Shown here: in pieces, positions 46,432 through 57,982 of the stretch
Layout: every line of letters begins with the position of its first letter
How positions within the stretch are numbered: position 1 is the first letter of the stretch
Origin: Adiantum capillus-veneris
Taxonomy: Eukaryota > Streptophyta > Polypodiopsida > Polypodiales > Pteridaceae
Assembly (NCBI GenBank): GCA_014529385.2
Contig: CM043944.1
Coordinates: 93,640,476-93,704,475, forward strand
DNA length: 64,000 nt
Direction of reading: 5' to 3'
The notes under the pieces: generated by a model
What the model saw: the letters and a program-made list of their open reading frames with translations, nothing else
What the model was told of the DNA's origin: nothing
Databases searched by the model: none
Made by a program: the position numbers and the translations under genes

Positions 46432-47981
46432 TTAGTGGCAAATGGTACTTCTTTAAGCGACATCCACTAATCCAGTTAGTCATTGGTTCACCATCTAAAG
46501 TGGACAACTTAACTGCTCCACTTGGAGACACGTCTTCAATGATAAACGGTCCATTTCACTTTTTCTTGAACTTGGGAATGTGTTACTTAAGGGAATAAAC
46601 TAAAACTAGGTCCCTTTTTTGATGATTTTTTGACTAGATGTGAATTAAAAAATTATTTTTGCTTTTGTTTTTGTGCATAGATGTGAGCTACAGCAGTTAG
46701 CCTTTGCTCATCAAGATTTTCTAAATCTTCAAGCCTTTTTGACAATTCATGTCTGGTCCATTCAAGATCTTTAGCTACCCTTACTGTTAGCAATAGAAAT
46801 TCCATCGGTAGTATCACATCAAGACCATGAACAAGATTAAAGGGTGTAGTATTTAACGCTGTCTTGAATGAAACTCTACAAGATTAAAGGGTGTAGTATT
46901 TAACGTTGTCTTGAATGAAACTCTATAAGCCCATAGAGTAGCATGTAGATTCTTTTTCCAATCAGCTCATCGTGAACTAACCACTTTAGTCAATACCAAG
47001 CTAAGAATTTTATTCGTGTGCTCGGCTTGTCCATTCGCTTGTGGATGATATGGAGTGGATTTGTTATGGATGACCATAAATTCATTCAGTACCTCAAATG
47101 AGTTCCCCTACCATTGAAAATTTCTATTGGAAGTCCATATCTTGTGAATACATTCTCATACAAGAATATCATTCTTCTTGGTTGCCTTAGCCTCTACCCA
47201 CTTGGTCAAATAGTCCGTAGCTACAATGATATATTGAGCTTGAGTTCTAAAAGCAAGTGGTTGTATTGGTGCGACAAAATCTGTGCTCCATTTTGCAAAA
47301 TCTCTAGCCCCCATTATTGATCTTCAAGGCATGTTGTCTACCCTTGTTGGAATTTTTTGTCGTTGGCATGCATCACATCTTCATTCATATTCTTTGGCAC
47401 TGCAAAAAGTGTTGGCCACCATATGATTGCCATTAAAATTGCTCTAGCGGTGGTTTCACTCAAAAAGTGACCTCTAGCTAATCCAACATGTGCTTGTTCT
47501 AGAGAGGGTATATATTCATCTTCATTTACATAGAGAAGCAAATGTTGATCCTTTCCTCTTTGATAAAATTGGTTTCCAATAAGAGAATAGTCTCTTGCTT
47601 CAGTTTCAATAGCTCTTTGGCGGCGTTTATTCATATCCTTTGGAAACGTTCTGCTTGATAAGTAAATAACTATATAGTCACTCACTTAGGAACGAGTGAG
47701 ATTTGAAATAATGTCACATGAGGTACGGGTGTTTGTTGTTGCAATTGAAGACAGTATTTCACAAATGAGTGAACATCACTCCTCATGGTTGGCCAAAACA
47801 CTCCAAGTTTCAGGATCTGTTGCATAGTTTGTTCTTTTGCAAAGTAAAGTCCTACTAAGGTAATGTGTGCTTGATTTAGGTATTGGGTTTTCTCCTCACC
47901 ATTTATACACAAAAGCATATTCCATCTTGATTTCTTTGTATAGCCTTCTTGGTAGTAATTGATACATAGCCAAGTGCCCAA
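46432..47981 (-). pseudogene. Family A integrase with two zinc regions
   Basis: The first H2C2-like region spans about 47900-47740 (YLNQAH, then the second-half LGVFWPTMRSDVHSFVKYC). The second is at 47570-47350 (QAHVGLARGHF, then IIWWPTLF). The core follows in several frames to about 46800, with equivalents of the VIH-x4-PYH and NGQAEHTNKI blocks of the plus-strand copy. The C-terminal region at about 46590-46440 reads WNGPFIIEDVSPSGAVKL and WISGCRLKKYH. A 47-bp tandem duplication lies at 46831-46925. The repeated zinc region is shared with the plus-strand copy. Inactivated by stops and shifts. Confidence 0.82.
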
Positions 47982-48131
47982 TTAATCCTGGTGTAATAGG
48001 AAGTGATATTTGATAATCCACTTGAGCTATAGTCATCAATGAAACCATATTTTCTTACCAACGGGGTATCATTTCCACGGAGAATAGATATGCATCTAGT
48101 AGATCATTGTCTACCCCTTTTGGTGGTTCTC

Positions 48132-48679
48132 CTAAAATAATCCTTGATAAAGATTTTCTCTTTGGTGTGTGGTGCCCTTTTTTACAACTACAGTGAAATC
48201 AAATTCCAAAATAATGATGAACCATATCACTATTCTCCCTGTGTTGGATGGCTTGTTGACCAAATACAATAAATCTTGGTGGTCCACAAAGAACAAAAAT
48301 TTGTTGGCTAATAGGTAATGTCTATACTTTTTTACGGCATAGATTATCCCTAATCCTTCTCTTTTGGTGGTCGTATAGTTTTTTCCTACCACATTCAGTT
48401 GTCTACTAGCATAGGAAACAGGAACACAATATTCTTGTCCCCTGGTTGAGCTAATATACACCCAATGAAAAAATTGGAAGCATCAACAGGTACATGGAAT
48501 ATCTTATTCCAAACTAGTGCTTTCAATATTAGGGCTGTAGTGGTGAGAGCTTGTTTAAGCTTCATGAATGATTCTTCACACTCATCAGTCCATCTAAAGA
48601 GTGTAATCAAGCCATACAAGGGTTTTGCGATTATAGAATACATATAAATGAATCGTCTATAATATCCACAATGTCCCAT
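48132..48679 (-). pseudogene. Family A RNaseH domain and connection
   Basis: The piece 48679-48395 reads GHCGYYRRFIYMYS, FRWTDECEESFMKLKQAL and FHVPVDASNFFIGCILAQPG; the piece 48461-48132 reads SYASRQLNVVGKNYTTTKRE and FFVDHQDLLYLVNKPSNTG. This is the usual gypsy order of connection domain and RNaseH. It matches 31951-32290 on the plus strand. A frameshift separates the two pieces. Confidence 0.85.
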
Positions 48680-48737
48680 GAAAGTCTAAACCCTTTTGAT
48701 TGTTGTTGGTCTAGGCAATTCAACAGTAACATGAATT

Positions 48738-49492
48738 TTATCCATATCGATCGCTATGCCGATTTTTGACACTTCCAAAAAAATTTCCTTGTTTGCCCAT
48801 AAATGTGCACTTTTCAGGATTTAAGCAAATCCTATACAGTCCACATTTTTCAAAAACCTTTTTGAGATGTTCAAAATGATCATCCAAGATCGATGAATGT
48901 ACACATAAATTATCCATATATACTGTCAAGAAATTCATAAGATATTCTTTGAAAGCATGGCTCATCAATCTTTGAGAGGTAGCAGGAGAATTAGTTAGCC
49001 CAAAAGACATAACCCTATAGACAAAAATACTCCATTTAGTAGCAAAGGCAGTTTTATGCTAATCTTTTGGATCAACCAAAAGTTGATCGTACTCCAAAAA
49101 TCCATCTAAAAAGTTGTAAGCTTCTTTTCCCACAACTCGTTCTAAAACATGCTCGATGATAGAGGGTAGTTATCTCTAATGGTGGCTGCATTCACTTTTT
49201 TGAGATTGACACATACTCTTGATTATCCATTTTTCTTGAGTACCACCACAGTTGGAGACACCCAATCTGTGTGTTCAATTTCATAAATGAATTTGGCTTC
49301 CTTAAGCTTCTCTATCTCTTCTTTGACCTTTTTGGCAAATGTTTCATTATAAGTATATGATCGTTGGTGTATACTTGGTTTTGCATCATCTCTCATAGAT
49401 ATGGCATGCTGACAAATTTCTGGATCAACACCCTTGAGATCTTTATAAGACCAAGGAAAGATATCTCGGTATTCTTTTAGTAAGCTTAGCAA
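48738..49492 (-). pseudogene. Family A reverse transcriptase
   Basis: The first piece, 49492-49223, reads EYRDIFPWSYKDLKGVDPEI and WVSPTVVVLKKNG. After stops and shifts VMSFGLTNSPATSQRLMSHA leads to the active site, VYMDNLCVHS at about 48920-48890: the second catalytic Asp of YxDD is Asn. CLNPEKCTFM follows. The domain order is typical of Ty3/gypsy; the copy cannot be active. Confidence 0.88.
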
Positions 49493-50999
49493 AAGCTCTT
49501 CTTCTTCTTTAGTCGAGTCGTTCGCAATGTAGACAGGTCTGGGCTCTTCTCCTGGTTAGATTAAATCTATTTTCTTTGCATTTTTAGGTCCTTCATATGA
49601 CTCACCCTGCTTTCTTAGTTCCTTTACAGGTTGTTCACTATGATCTTTTGGTCTTGGAGAGTATATTAGTTGTAATAGGATGGAACACTCATTACATCTT
49701 TATTCTCTTTCTCGGTTGTTTCCATTTCAGTGGTATACACCTCCTTCAGAGTTTTCTTCAACTCTTGATATTTTTTCTTTCTTTCAACCTATGTCATGAA
49801 AGATTCATCATCCTGGTGCTTAGGTTTTAATTGAGATTCCTTTATCATTTTCCTTGATGTTTTTGATGTTCCTTCCTTGTTGTTTGAAGGATATCTACCT
49901 GTGATTTTGTCTTTGACACAATCATGTGCATCTATCTGCATTAGAAACTATGTTCTACTAAAAACTGATGGCATATGTCTAGATTTCAAGTTTTTTGTTT
50001 CTCTTTTCCTTCTATACCTTTCTGTCTTCTTGGTTTCTAGTTTGGAAAGTCAAAAAACTTTTCCTCTCCTCCTTTTAGGAGTAGTTGGGCTCTCACATGT
50101 TCTTTTTCTGATCCAAAATCATCAAATGTAGCTGAATGACCTTCAAACTCATCAGTAGCATCATAACAGAGGTTTGAAAAGACTTTTTGAGATTTCAGTA
50201 AGTCCTTCGATTCCTGAACTTCATCTTCAATTTGAACGGTTGAGATCATTTGTATGGGAATTATGTCATAACCATACTCATTGCAAAATTCAATAGGCAT
50301 AGACGTATTCACACACACATCCATTGTTGCCAAAATTTGAGTCCATTCAAATGGCTCAAACAAATTCTCCAGAAAGGGTTTATGTATACATGCTTCATCT
50401 GTGCAATCCTTTCTATGATACATTCTTCTCATTTTAAAATCCCGTTTTCTGAGGCTCCACACATCCAAATAGGTGTGTCTTTGTTTAACCAAGATGGAAT
50501 ATTTGATTCAGCTGAAGAGACTGAGTCAAATTCTTGAATGGGTGTTTCCATTACATCTCTATAAGTGTGATCTTTCAAATTTCTTGTGATTGATCCCACT
50601 TGCTTCAAGTACAGTTAATTGTTTCACCAATCTTGAATGAACTGTACTTGCCACATGAATGGCCTTCCCAAGATGATTTTATGATTAAGTTTCTTTCCAA
50701 AGCCCACTATCGCAAAAGTATGTTGATAATCAATTCCACAGGAACTAACAATCACTTTTTCAAGCAGTCCTAGGGGTTTTTCTATGTATCTATTCGCCAA
50801 TTGTAATTTTGTTCAAGTTTGTCTAATGGCTGGGTTTTCCCATGATTCCCATACTACTTTTGTGGCTATGGCTATGCCTGCTTAATTGTTCAGTATTGCC
50901 ATGCTTTCTACATCATTATATCTCACAAGAAGGGTTGTGTTTCCTTCTTCCCCCTCATAGTAATCTACCACTTTGTTCATAGGGATGGATCTAATCTCA
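49493..50999 (-). pseudogene. Family A protease (first) and linker to RT
   Basis: Around 50960-50600 the minus strand reads a protease-like domain in one frame with stops: ILNN, a stop, AGIAIATKVVWESW, LQLANRYIEKPLGLLEKV, then KIILGRPFMWQ. The catalytic D-(S/T)-G is replaced by N-N-stop. The linker 50492-50037 is acidic (VQIEDEVQESKDLL) and continues to the RT start near 49492. Identity as a gypsy protease rests on the position before RT and on the IILGRPFM closing motif. Confidence 0.7.
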
Positions 51000-51392
51000 T
51001 TGTTATCCAATTCATGTTTCAATTTGCCCAATTTTTTTGTGCGATTAGCCCTGTTATCTTTACCTTCTCTAGGGTTTTTTGTAAATCATTCCATAAATAT
51101 GGTTTGGTTGGTTTCTATCACAAGCTCCTCAGGTTTTGCTATACTCTCAAGCTTGGTTTTTTGTTTTTTCAGCATTTCTTGAGTAATTCTTACCAAATTT
51201 TGATAAGCTTCAAGCTTAGTTGCTTCCATATCTGGAGAAGGATAGTTTTTCCATTTGTTTCCATATTTTGGCCTACTTTAAGTCCCGTTTGGAAAGGTTC
51301 CAAGGGTGCATTGATTGGCTCAAAAATTTTGTCTACCAAAATTGACTCTCCAGATTTTATTGTGGTTTCCTTGATTTCAATCTCAGCTTCTT

Positions 51393-53933
51393 TCACTTTT
51401 TCTTGGAATAGCTTTTGGATTTTTTCTCAATTTCTTCATTTTCTTTTGGTTTCCTCGTCTCATATCTTTGACGTCTTCTTTTCTTGGTCTTTTGTAAGGA
51501 TTTTTTAGTATTCTCTGATTCATCAAAGGAGTTATGTTTCTTTTTCTTAACTTGGGCTCTAGTGATCACCTTGATTGGAACAATAGGTTCACTTTTTGAA
51601 GAGCTACTAGGTATCACTTGGACTACATTCACCACTACCTTTCCCTTGTTTAAAAGATTTTTTGGATAGTCTTCAGGGAAGTATCCTCCCTTTTTGCAAC
51701 ATTGTGTATGAAAAGCTTCAACTGGCTTAATATTCTTGTTAGGTTTTGGGCATTCATTTTTCCAATGATCATCTACACCACAATTATGGAAGTTTCTAGT
51801 CTTTGGCTCAATCATGGGTCTTACCCTTGGAGGTCTAGCACCTTGATTAGCTACAAAGTACATCAATGTAATCTCTGGTGTAGTGTAAGTCACAGACTCT
51901 TTCATTGAAGTGGATGTGAATTATACCACTCTCCTTCTACCATTACTGTAGATGGACTAGGCTCAACATAAGGTGTAACATGTACTAGTGCTTGTTTATC
52001 TATGAATCCTTTTGAATGCATGTACTCTAAAGGCACTACATTATGTCCAACAAATGGAGGTGGTTGACCCAACATTGGTTGTGGTCTTTTCATACCCATT
52101 GGTGGTCTTTGTGATGAGGCCATATTAGAATGATATCTGTACATGGGTTTTCCTTGTGGTCTCATAGGCACATATTGAACATTTCCATCATACTTTGGTC
52201 AGTAATAGAACTCATTGGTCTCATGGCTTGTCCATTTACCCCCCTCAATAGCACACCGTTTTTACAGCCTAATTGGTTGTCCCTATTGAGGTATCCCTTG
52301 CCCAGGTCCTCTCATAGGATCTTTCTGCATATTATTCATCATTTCATTCATCCTTTTGAGCATGTCTTCTATGGTTGTAAGTGGTGTTGTAGCAGCTGTT
52401 CCCACTTGTGTTGGTTTTGTGGATGCCGTTTTCTCACTCTGAGTATCCTTAGGGACATCTCCTTCATTGAAAATATCACAATTGTCTCCCAGTCAATAGC
52501 TACTGATACACACTCTTCTAGGGTCATATGCTTCTTGCTATACAGTATAGCATGAAGTTATTTGTTGAGCAATCCTTCTAGAAACAATGACAGTAATCTT
52601 TCTTTTGCTGGTATTTCTAATTCTAGGCATCTTGCAATGTATTGCTTCATCCTAGTTGCACATTCTCTCATAGACTCATCTTGTTTCTATTTGAAGCTAA
52701 AGATTTGAGCTACCGTTATATGTTTGATCCTAGTTTTGGAACATACAGATACAAATCCCTAAGTTAATGTACTTAAATCCATGATTTCTCTTGGTGGAAT
52801 GTTTTGGAACCATGTCAAAGCTTTTCCTTCTAAAGTCATTCCAAATCCCTCAAATTGAGTGTGGAAATCAAATATGCAATCTGCTCTTAGCACTTGTTTG
52901 AAGCTAGCTAAGTGGTCATATGGATCCCCTGATCCCCTGCATTTTTTGACCCATTTTGAAAATCACTGGTTTGACACGTTTTTTGACTCACCTCCTCTAG
53001 CAATTGGTCCTGTCTCAAATCCTTTAGACAAATCTGTTGCAAATAGTGACTCATGTAGCCCTGCAATGGCTCTAATGTCACTCAGTTTTCTCCGTGGTGA
53101 GGTAGGTTTGGGTTTTTTAATATTTTTCCCAAAAGATTTCTCACGGAGTTCCTCTCTTGGAATAGGATCGGGTCCTTTCCCCAATATCCAATCTCTTATA
53201 GAGTACCCTTGGTATCTGGTTTGTTCTACCTCCTTAGGACTCATCATAACAAAGTTATTGGGTATAACAATCCCTGAATAGGTAAGTTGGTATATCTGCT
53301 AAACCCTTGTCCTTGATCTTGAAGATATAGATGATCTTCATGGGTGTTAACTGCCCTTAAAAGATCCTTGATGTTCCTATCCTCCCAACAATAGACTCCA
53401 ATCCTAGGATTATTAGTACTAAGCCGTTTCAAAGTTTTCAGATCAACTTGATTGTATTCGTTGAATTCTAAAGTCGATGGACCTTCTTTTGCCGCCATAT
53501 CCGGAATTATTGTATTCACTTCTGACCCCCATTTGTCTATCACATCAGGATTTTTAGCTTTTACATACTGAGTCCTGTTTTTATCCATATACATTTCTCC
53601 TTATTTGTTTGCCCTTAATTCCTCTTCAAACTCTATGTCATGGTCATCAATGCGAATGGCATACTCTTCATTAGGATCTAGGTAAACATGAGCTCCATGG
53701 ACTTTAGTCTTATAAAAGGTGAGTATGTGCTTATATTGCACTGTTGTTCCGGTTCCTGACTGAGTCAAATAGGAAGAAATTTCAGATGTTGAGTCAAAAT
53801 AAGTGTCTGAGACTTCTTCAAGGATAGTGCCCAATTGATCTCCTTGATTCACACTCTCTTCGGTGGATGCCCTACTAGAGGTCTCTCCAAGTATGCCCTG
53901 ATTTGTTAGTGTATGACCAGATCTAAGGTTCAT
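51393..53933 (-). pseudogene. Family A gag
   Basis: Starts at 53933 (MNLRSGHTLTNQ) and continues in pieces: 53594-53244 (DRNIKDLLRAVNTHEDHLYL), 53247-52963 (RYQGYSIRDWILGKGPDPIP) and the retrotransposon gag domain at about 52930-52560 (YDHLASFKQVLRADCIF; TLEGKALTWFQNIPPREIMD; MRECATRMKQY). Then comes a Pro/Met-rich part (52171-51902) and one zinc knuckle (NFHNCGVDDHWKNECP, CX2-type changed to a single leading Cys) near 51780. The end is Lys/Glu-rich. Five or more stops and frameshifts. Confidence 0.82.
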
Positions 53934-54489
53934 ATAGACTTGTTAAGCCTTGGATAGAGTACTTACCGGTGGATTGGATTGTTATCCGTTTTTCCACTTG
54001 ACTTGAATTCAACTCTTGTCAAGCTCCCAATTATTTGCATGCAACCTAGTTCCTGTGTCAGTTGTAACCAAGTTAGCTATTTTCTCTTAAGGACTGTACA
54101 ATTTTTGCTAAATATTGTATTAGTATGTGTATATCACTTCAAATTGAGCTAAGTGAGTCAACAATTGAGACTTCCAGATTCTACCCTTGCAAAGAGCTAA
54201 AGGAATAATCTGTAACCCGGAAACTAAGTAATTATGTCCTAATTTGGATCCGATGAAACCCAAACTTGACCAATGATGCTGTATTATGTTGCTCTAACAT
54301 TGTACAAGATCAAAAGTCCAAAATCTTGTAATGGAATTATTTTATTAACTTGAGAGTAGCGGAAATTAATGAGAGTACTTTTGAGAAATGACTTTGTGAG
54401 CATAGCGGGTGAACATAATTGATAGTAGCAACATTAACATAGCATTTAGTTAACTTGGCATGAACAATACTTTTTCAAGAGAGAGATGT
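53934..54489 (-). other. Region between gag of family A and LTR-B copy 4
   Basis: Non-coding. It may hold the family A leader, the rest of LTR-B, or both. A TGTCA at 54056-54060 would give LTR-B ends TGTCA/TGACA, but this is one chance-prone 5-mer. No primer-binding site was recognised. Confidence 0.35.
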
Positions 54490-55920
54490 TAGAGAACATG
54501 ACAGCAGTTGAGGATCGGATTTATGTGGAGCAGGTCCCCCCTCCAATAGGCATTTGTATTATGATTTCTTCCATTAAGAGAGACTTGTTACAATACAATC
54601 TTTATGTTCCTTGTGACCTAGGTGATGCAATGAAGATGGAAAGCTTCAATCATAACATAAACTCTTGAAGAAAGATTTAACTATCCCAAGCCTCAGTCCC
54701 AAGACCTCAAACACCTTCGAAGGTGGAGAGAGCTAGCAGGGATTGAGGGTAGGGAAGAGGAAGAAGAAACATTTTATAAAGAATTAGTTTCTCACTTATC
54801 ATAACTCTTCTTGCTAGCATACATAATAGCATAGTAATAAAGATGGAGAAGATGGAAAGCTTAAGCATTGAAGCATGGCTCTTGGTTGGATTTGCACTCC
54901 ATAGCCAAGAGTGTTGGTGTATGCTCTCAACCTCTACTTGCTTGGAGAAGGAGAGGGAGCTCTTGCACTCTGCACATTGCATAATGAGAGTGTACGTGGG
55001 AGAGTATACCCCATAAGCAACCCCCTAGATTTATTTGGTTGACACCCCCTTGTAGCTCATGCTTGAAGCTCATTGGACCCCTCCAGGCCTAGCCAAAAAT
55101 CATAAGAAAGAGTCATACCAAGCAACAAGGGTAGCCTTGGGACAAGTGTCCCCCTTTCCCCTTTGAGAGAGAGGACTTGATAAATGAAAAGACAATTAAT
55201 TAAATCTACTAAATTATCATTGGACCCCTTTGGTGGCCAACCAATAGGCTTCAGGCACACCATGAGGGCAACATGAGGGAGGAGGAACTTGACAAGTGTC
55301 CCCTTTGCTTTCTTTGTACTAGGCATGCCTTATGTGTGTGTGTGTGTGTGTGTTCTCTCTCATCCCTCCTTATGTAGGGCTCGCCCTCTCCTTGTAGGGA
55401 TTGAATATTTGACTTTTGACACCTCAAGCCCCTCAATCCTAGGCCCAGTTTCCACCACAAGCTTGGCCCTTAAGCACTTCAAGCTTGGGCTGGGTTCTCA
55501 CCTCAAGTACAGTCCTAGCATCTCAAGCATGTCAAACACCTCAAGCATCTCAAGCACCTTGATCATCAAGCACCTCAAGCACCTTAAGCTTGGGCTGGGT
55601 TCCCACCTCGAGCACCTCAAGCTTGGGCCGGGCTCCCACCTCAAGCTCAGTCCTAGCTTACCTAAGGTCAAAGGACTTTTACACTAACTATTGGAGGTCT
55701 TCAATGAAGCTAACCCTAAGGTCTTATTCTCCATTGGTTAGCCTTGCTCTTTGATAGACCATCTCTCAGTTGGGCCCCTTTACTATTGGCCCCATGTTGA
55801 GATAGATCTATAAGCACATGTCTATATCTTAACCCTTGCTCTCGTTTATTCTCCCACATTAAATGATCAGTTTAATATGTGAAAGTCATTTGGGTTGGTT
55901 AGATATTAGATTTTGTGACA
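54490..55920 (-). repeat. 3' LTR of family B, copy 4
   Basis: Starts (minus strand) TGTCACAAAA at 55920 directly after the polypurine tract caagagagaggtaa. Matches copies 1-3. Includes a (GT)n of about 10 units at 55332-55352 and a minisatellite-like stretch at 55425-55650. Confidence 0.85.
55425..55650. repeat. Minisatellite-like repeats in LTR-B copy 4
   Basis: Repeated CACCTCAAGC / CATCTCAAGC units with two copies of the longer 'aagcttgggctgggttc', found only in this copy of the LTR. Confidence 0.85.
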
Positions 55921-56690
55921 TTACCTCTCTCTTGAAATCATAGTCGTCCTTGACTATGAGGTAGAAGACATAAATCCTTAGTCATTAGTCAATCTTGCTT
56001 AGCGTGTAGAGGATCCCTTTTTACCCTATGACATCTTTCCATCATGGATGACTAATTTATTTGGTGCTTGGGAGACATAGCTGCGGCAAGCATGTCTGCT
56101 CTTTAGTCCATTTCATTCTCCCAAAGTAGAGTGACAAATTCTACTTGGTGTTTGAGAGACGTCGTCATCACAAACATGATTCTAAGCATGCATACTATTT
56201 AAATTTGTGCACATTTGAAAAGAGAACTAGTCTTATAAGAAAAAAACCCATGTTGAGATAGATCTATAAGCACATGTCTATATCTTAACCCTTGTTTCCA
56301 TTTATTCTCCCACATTAAATCATCAGTTTAATATGAGAAAATCATTTGGGTTGGTTAGATATTAGATTTTGTGACATTACCTCTCTCTTGAAATCATAGT
56401 CGTCCTCAACTATGAGGTAGAAGAGATAAAGCCTTAGTCATTAGTTAATCTTGCTTAGTGAGAAGAGGATCCCTTTTTTACTCTACAACATCTTTCCAAG
56501 ATGGATGACTAATCCATTTGATGCTTGGGAGACATAGCTGCGGCAAGCATGTCTGCTCTTTAGTCCATTTCATTCTCCCAAAGTAGAGTGACAAATTCTA
56601 CTTGGTGTTTGAGAGACGTCGTCATCACCAACATGATTCTAAGCATGCATACTATTTAAATTTGTGCATAATTAAAAAGAAAAATAGTAT
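55791..56690 (-). repeat. 459-bp tandem duplication of family B 3' end
   Basis: The segment from 'catgttgagatagatc' to the tail is repeated with start points near 55791 and 56250. Each copy includes a polypurine tract and the first LTR bases (LTR starts at 55920 and 56376), so there are two polypurine tract/LTR starts in a row. Confidence 0.92.
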
Positions 56691-56736
56691 TATACTAGAA
56701 AAACATGGGTCATTTAAAAGAAATTTGTACATTTGC

Positions 56737-57982
56737 TTACTCTAATGTAGCATTATAAGCATTGACAAGGTTCATACTATCCTTAAGCTGTATTCCTTGC
56801 ATCCATCTAGCATCTTCAAAAATGATAAATTTTTAACTTAATAAGATACCGTCGGATAATCTTACCATGTCGTAGTACCTTGTCTTCATGCCGAAGGATA
56901 GCTTTGGGTTGTTTCACCTCTTCTTGGTCTTCAACTTCGGAACGATCTTCAATAATTGGTTCACTTGGTGGCTCTCCTTTGTAGGGCTTGAGTAGGCTCA
57001 CATGAAAAGCATTGTGTATGAGCCAATGGTTGGGCAACCTAAGTTGGTAGGCCATCTCATTGATAGGCTTCAAAATTTGGAAAGGACCATAGTATCTTTT
57101 TGCTAGTTTACCATAATACTTTTGATGGCCTGTAGGATTTTTGCCCATCGTTTGCCTCAATTGAGCCTTAGGAAACTTAAGTAATACGCAATCATTTTCT
57201 TTGAACATTAAGGATCTTTTGTGCTTGTCAGCGACAACTTTTTGCCTTTGTTGAGAGATGGATATAGCCTCCTTAATCTTTTTAAAATATTATTGTAGGT
57301 CACGGCTATACTCATTGGCGGCGAAGATCTTCCCATGTACTTTGAGTAGCAAGGGACTTTTAGGTCTTCCCTCAATGATCTCAAAAGGTGCTTTTCTCGT
57401 AGAAGCATGTACATTATTATTGAAGGCATACTCTGTAAGAGGTAAATACTTTTCCCATTGTGAGTTTTGATCTACTTCAGTAACATAAGTTTTGAGTAGA
57501 TTGAGTATCGTAAGATTTGCTATCTCACTTTGGCCATCCGTTTGTGGATGATAGGCCAAAGAGAAATTCAATCATGTTCCTAGATTTTCAAAGAGACCTT
57601 TACAGAAATTACTGGTCATTCTAGGATCTCTATCTGACACAATGGATGTTGGTAATCCAAGGTGTTTGAAAATTTGTGATATGAAGAGAGTTTCCATTTG
57701 GTGTGCCTTAATAGTCTTTTTGACAGGAATAAAGTGTGTTTGCTTGCTAAACCTGTTGACTATTGTCCATATTCCTGTATTCCCATGGATAGACTTGGGC
57801 AATCCAAAGACAAAATCCATGGATATACCCTCCCATGGTGAATTTGGGATAGGCAATGGCTGGAGTAATCCAGGTTGCTTCCCTCTATCATATTTGGTCT
57901 TTTGGCATACTACACATTTTGAAACATAGTCTTGTATTCCACTGTCATGGTAGGCCAATAGAAATATGTATCTACTCCTCAA
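56737..57982 (-). pseudogene. Family B integrase with chromodomain
   Basis: A readable integrase of a chromodomain gypsy element. 57982-57572: zinc-region end (CVVCQKTKY), first Asp block (SMDFVFGLP) and second Asp block (SIVSDRDPRM). 57571-57290: Glu block (AYHPQTDGQSEIANLTI). 57208-56816: integrase C-terminal part ([32 protein letters not shown]) and chromodomain start ([11 protein letters not shown]), then after a stop DARWMQGIQLKD to a final stop near 56737. All three catalytic acids can be seen in the pieces; four stops or shifts separate them. RT upstream is not recognisable. The chromodomain would direct insertion to marked chromatin. Confidence 0.88.

Larger units (their letters stand above)
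43525..53933 (-). mobile_element. Family A Ty3/gypsy element, longest copy
   Basis: In element order: gag (53933 to about 51393), protease remnant and linker (about 51000-49500), RT (49492-48738), RNaseH (48679-48132), integrase (47981-46432), second protease ORF (46304-45675), spacer (to 44421) and ORF3 (44420-43525). Neither LTR is identified: upstream is LTR-B copy 4 of another element, downstream is family C. Every gene is broken. Confidence 0.8.

Noticed and set aside
45110-46590. The 1.5 kb missing from the plus copy of family A as a second intron
   Set aside because: The edges do not have GT...AG and the segment contains the integrase end, so a deletion is simpler.
54056-54060. TGTCA as the far end of LTR-B copy 4
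   Set aside because: It would give matching ends TGTCA/TGACA, but no primer site follows and no other copy confirms it; kept only as a candidate.
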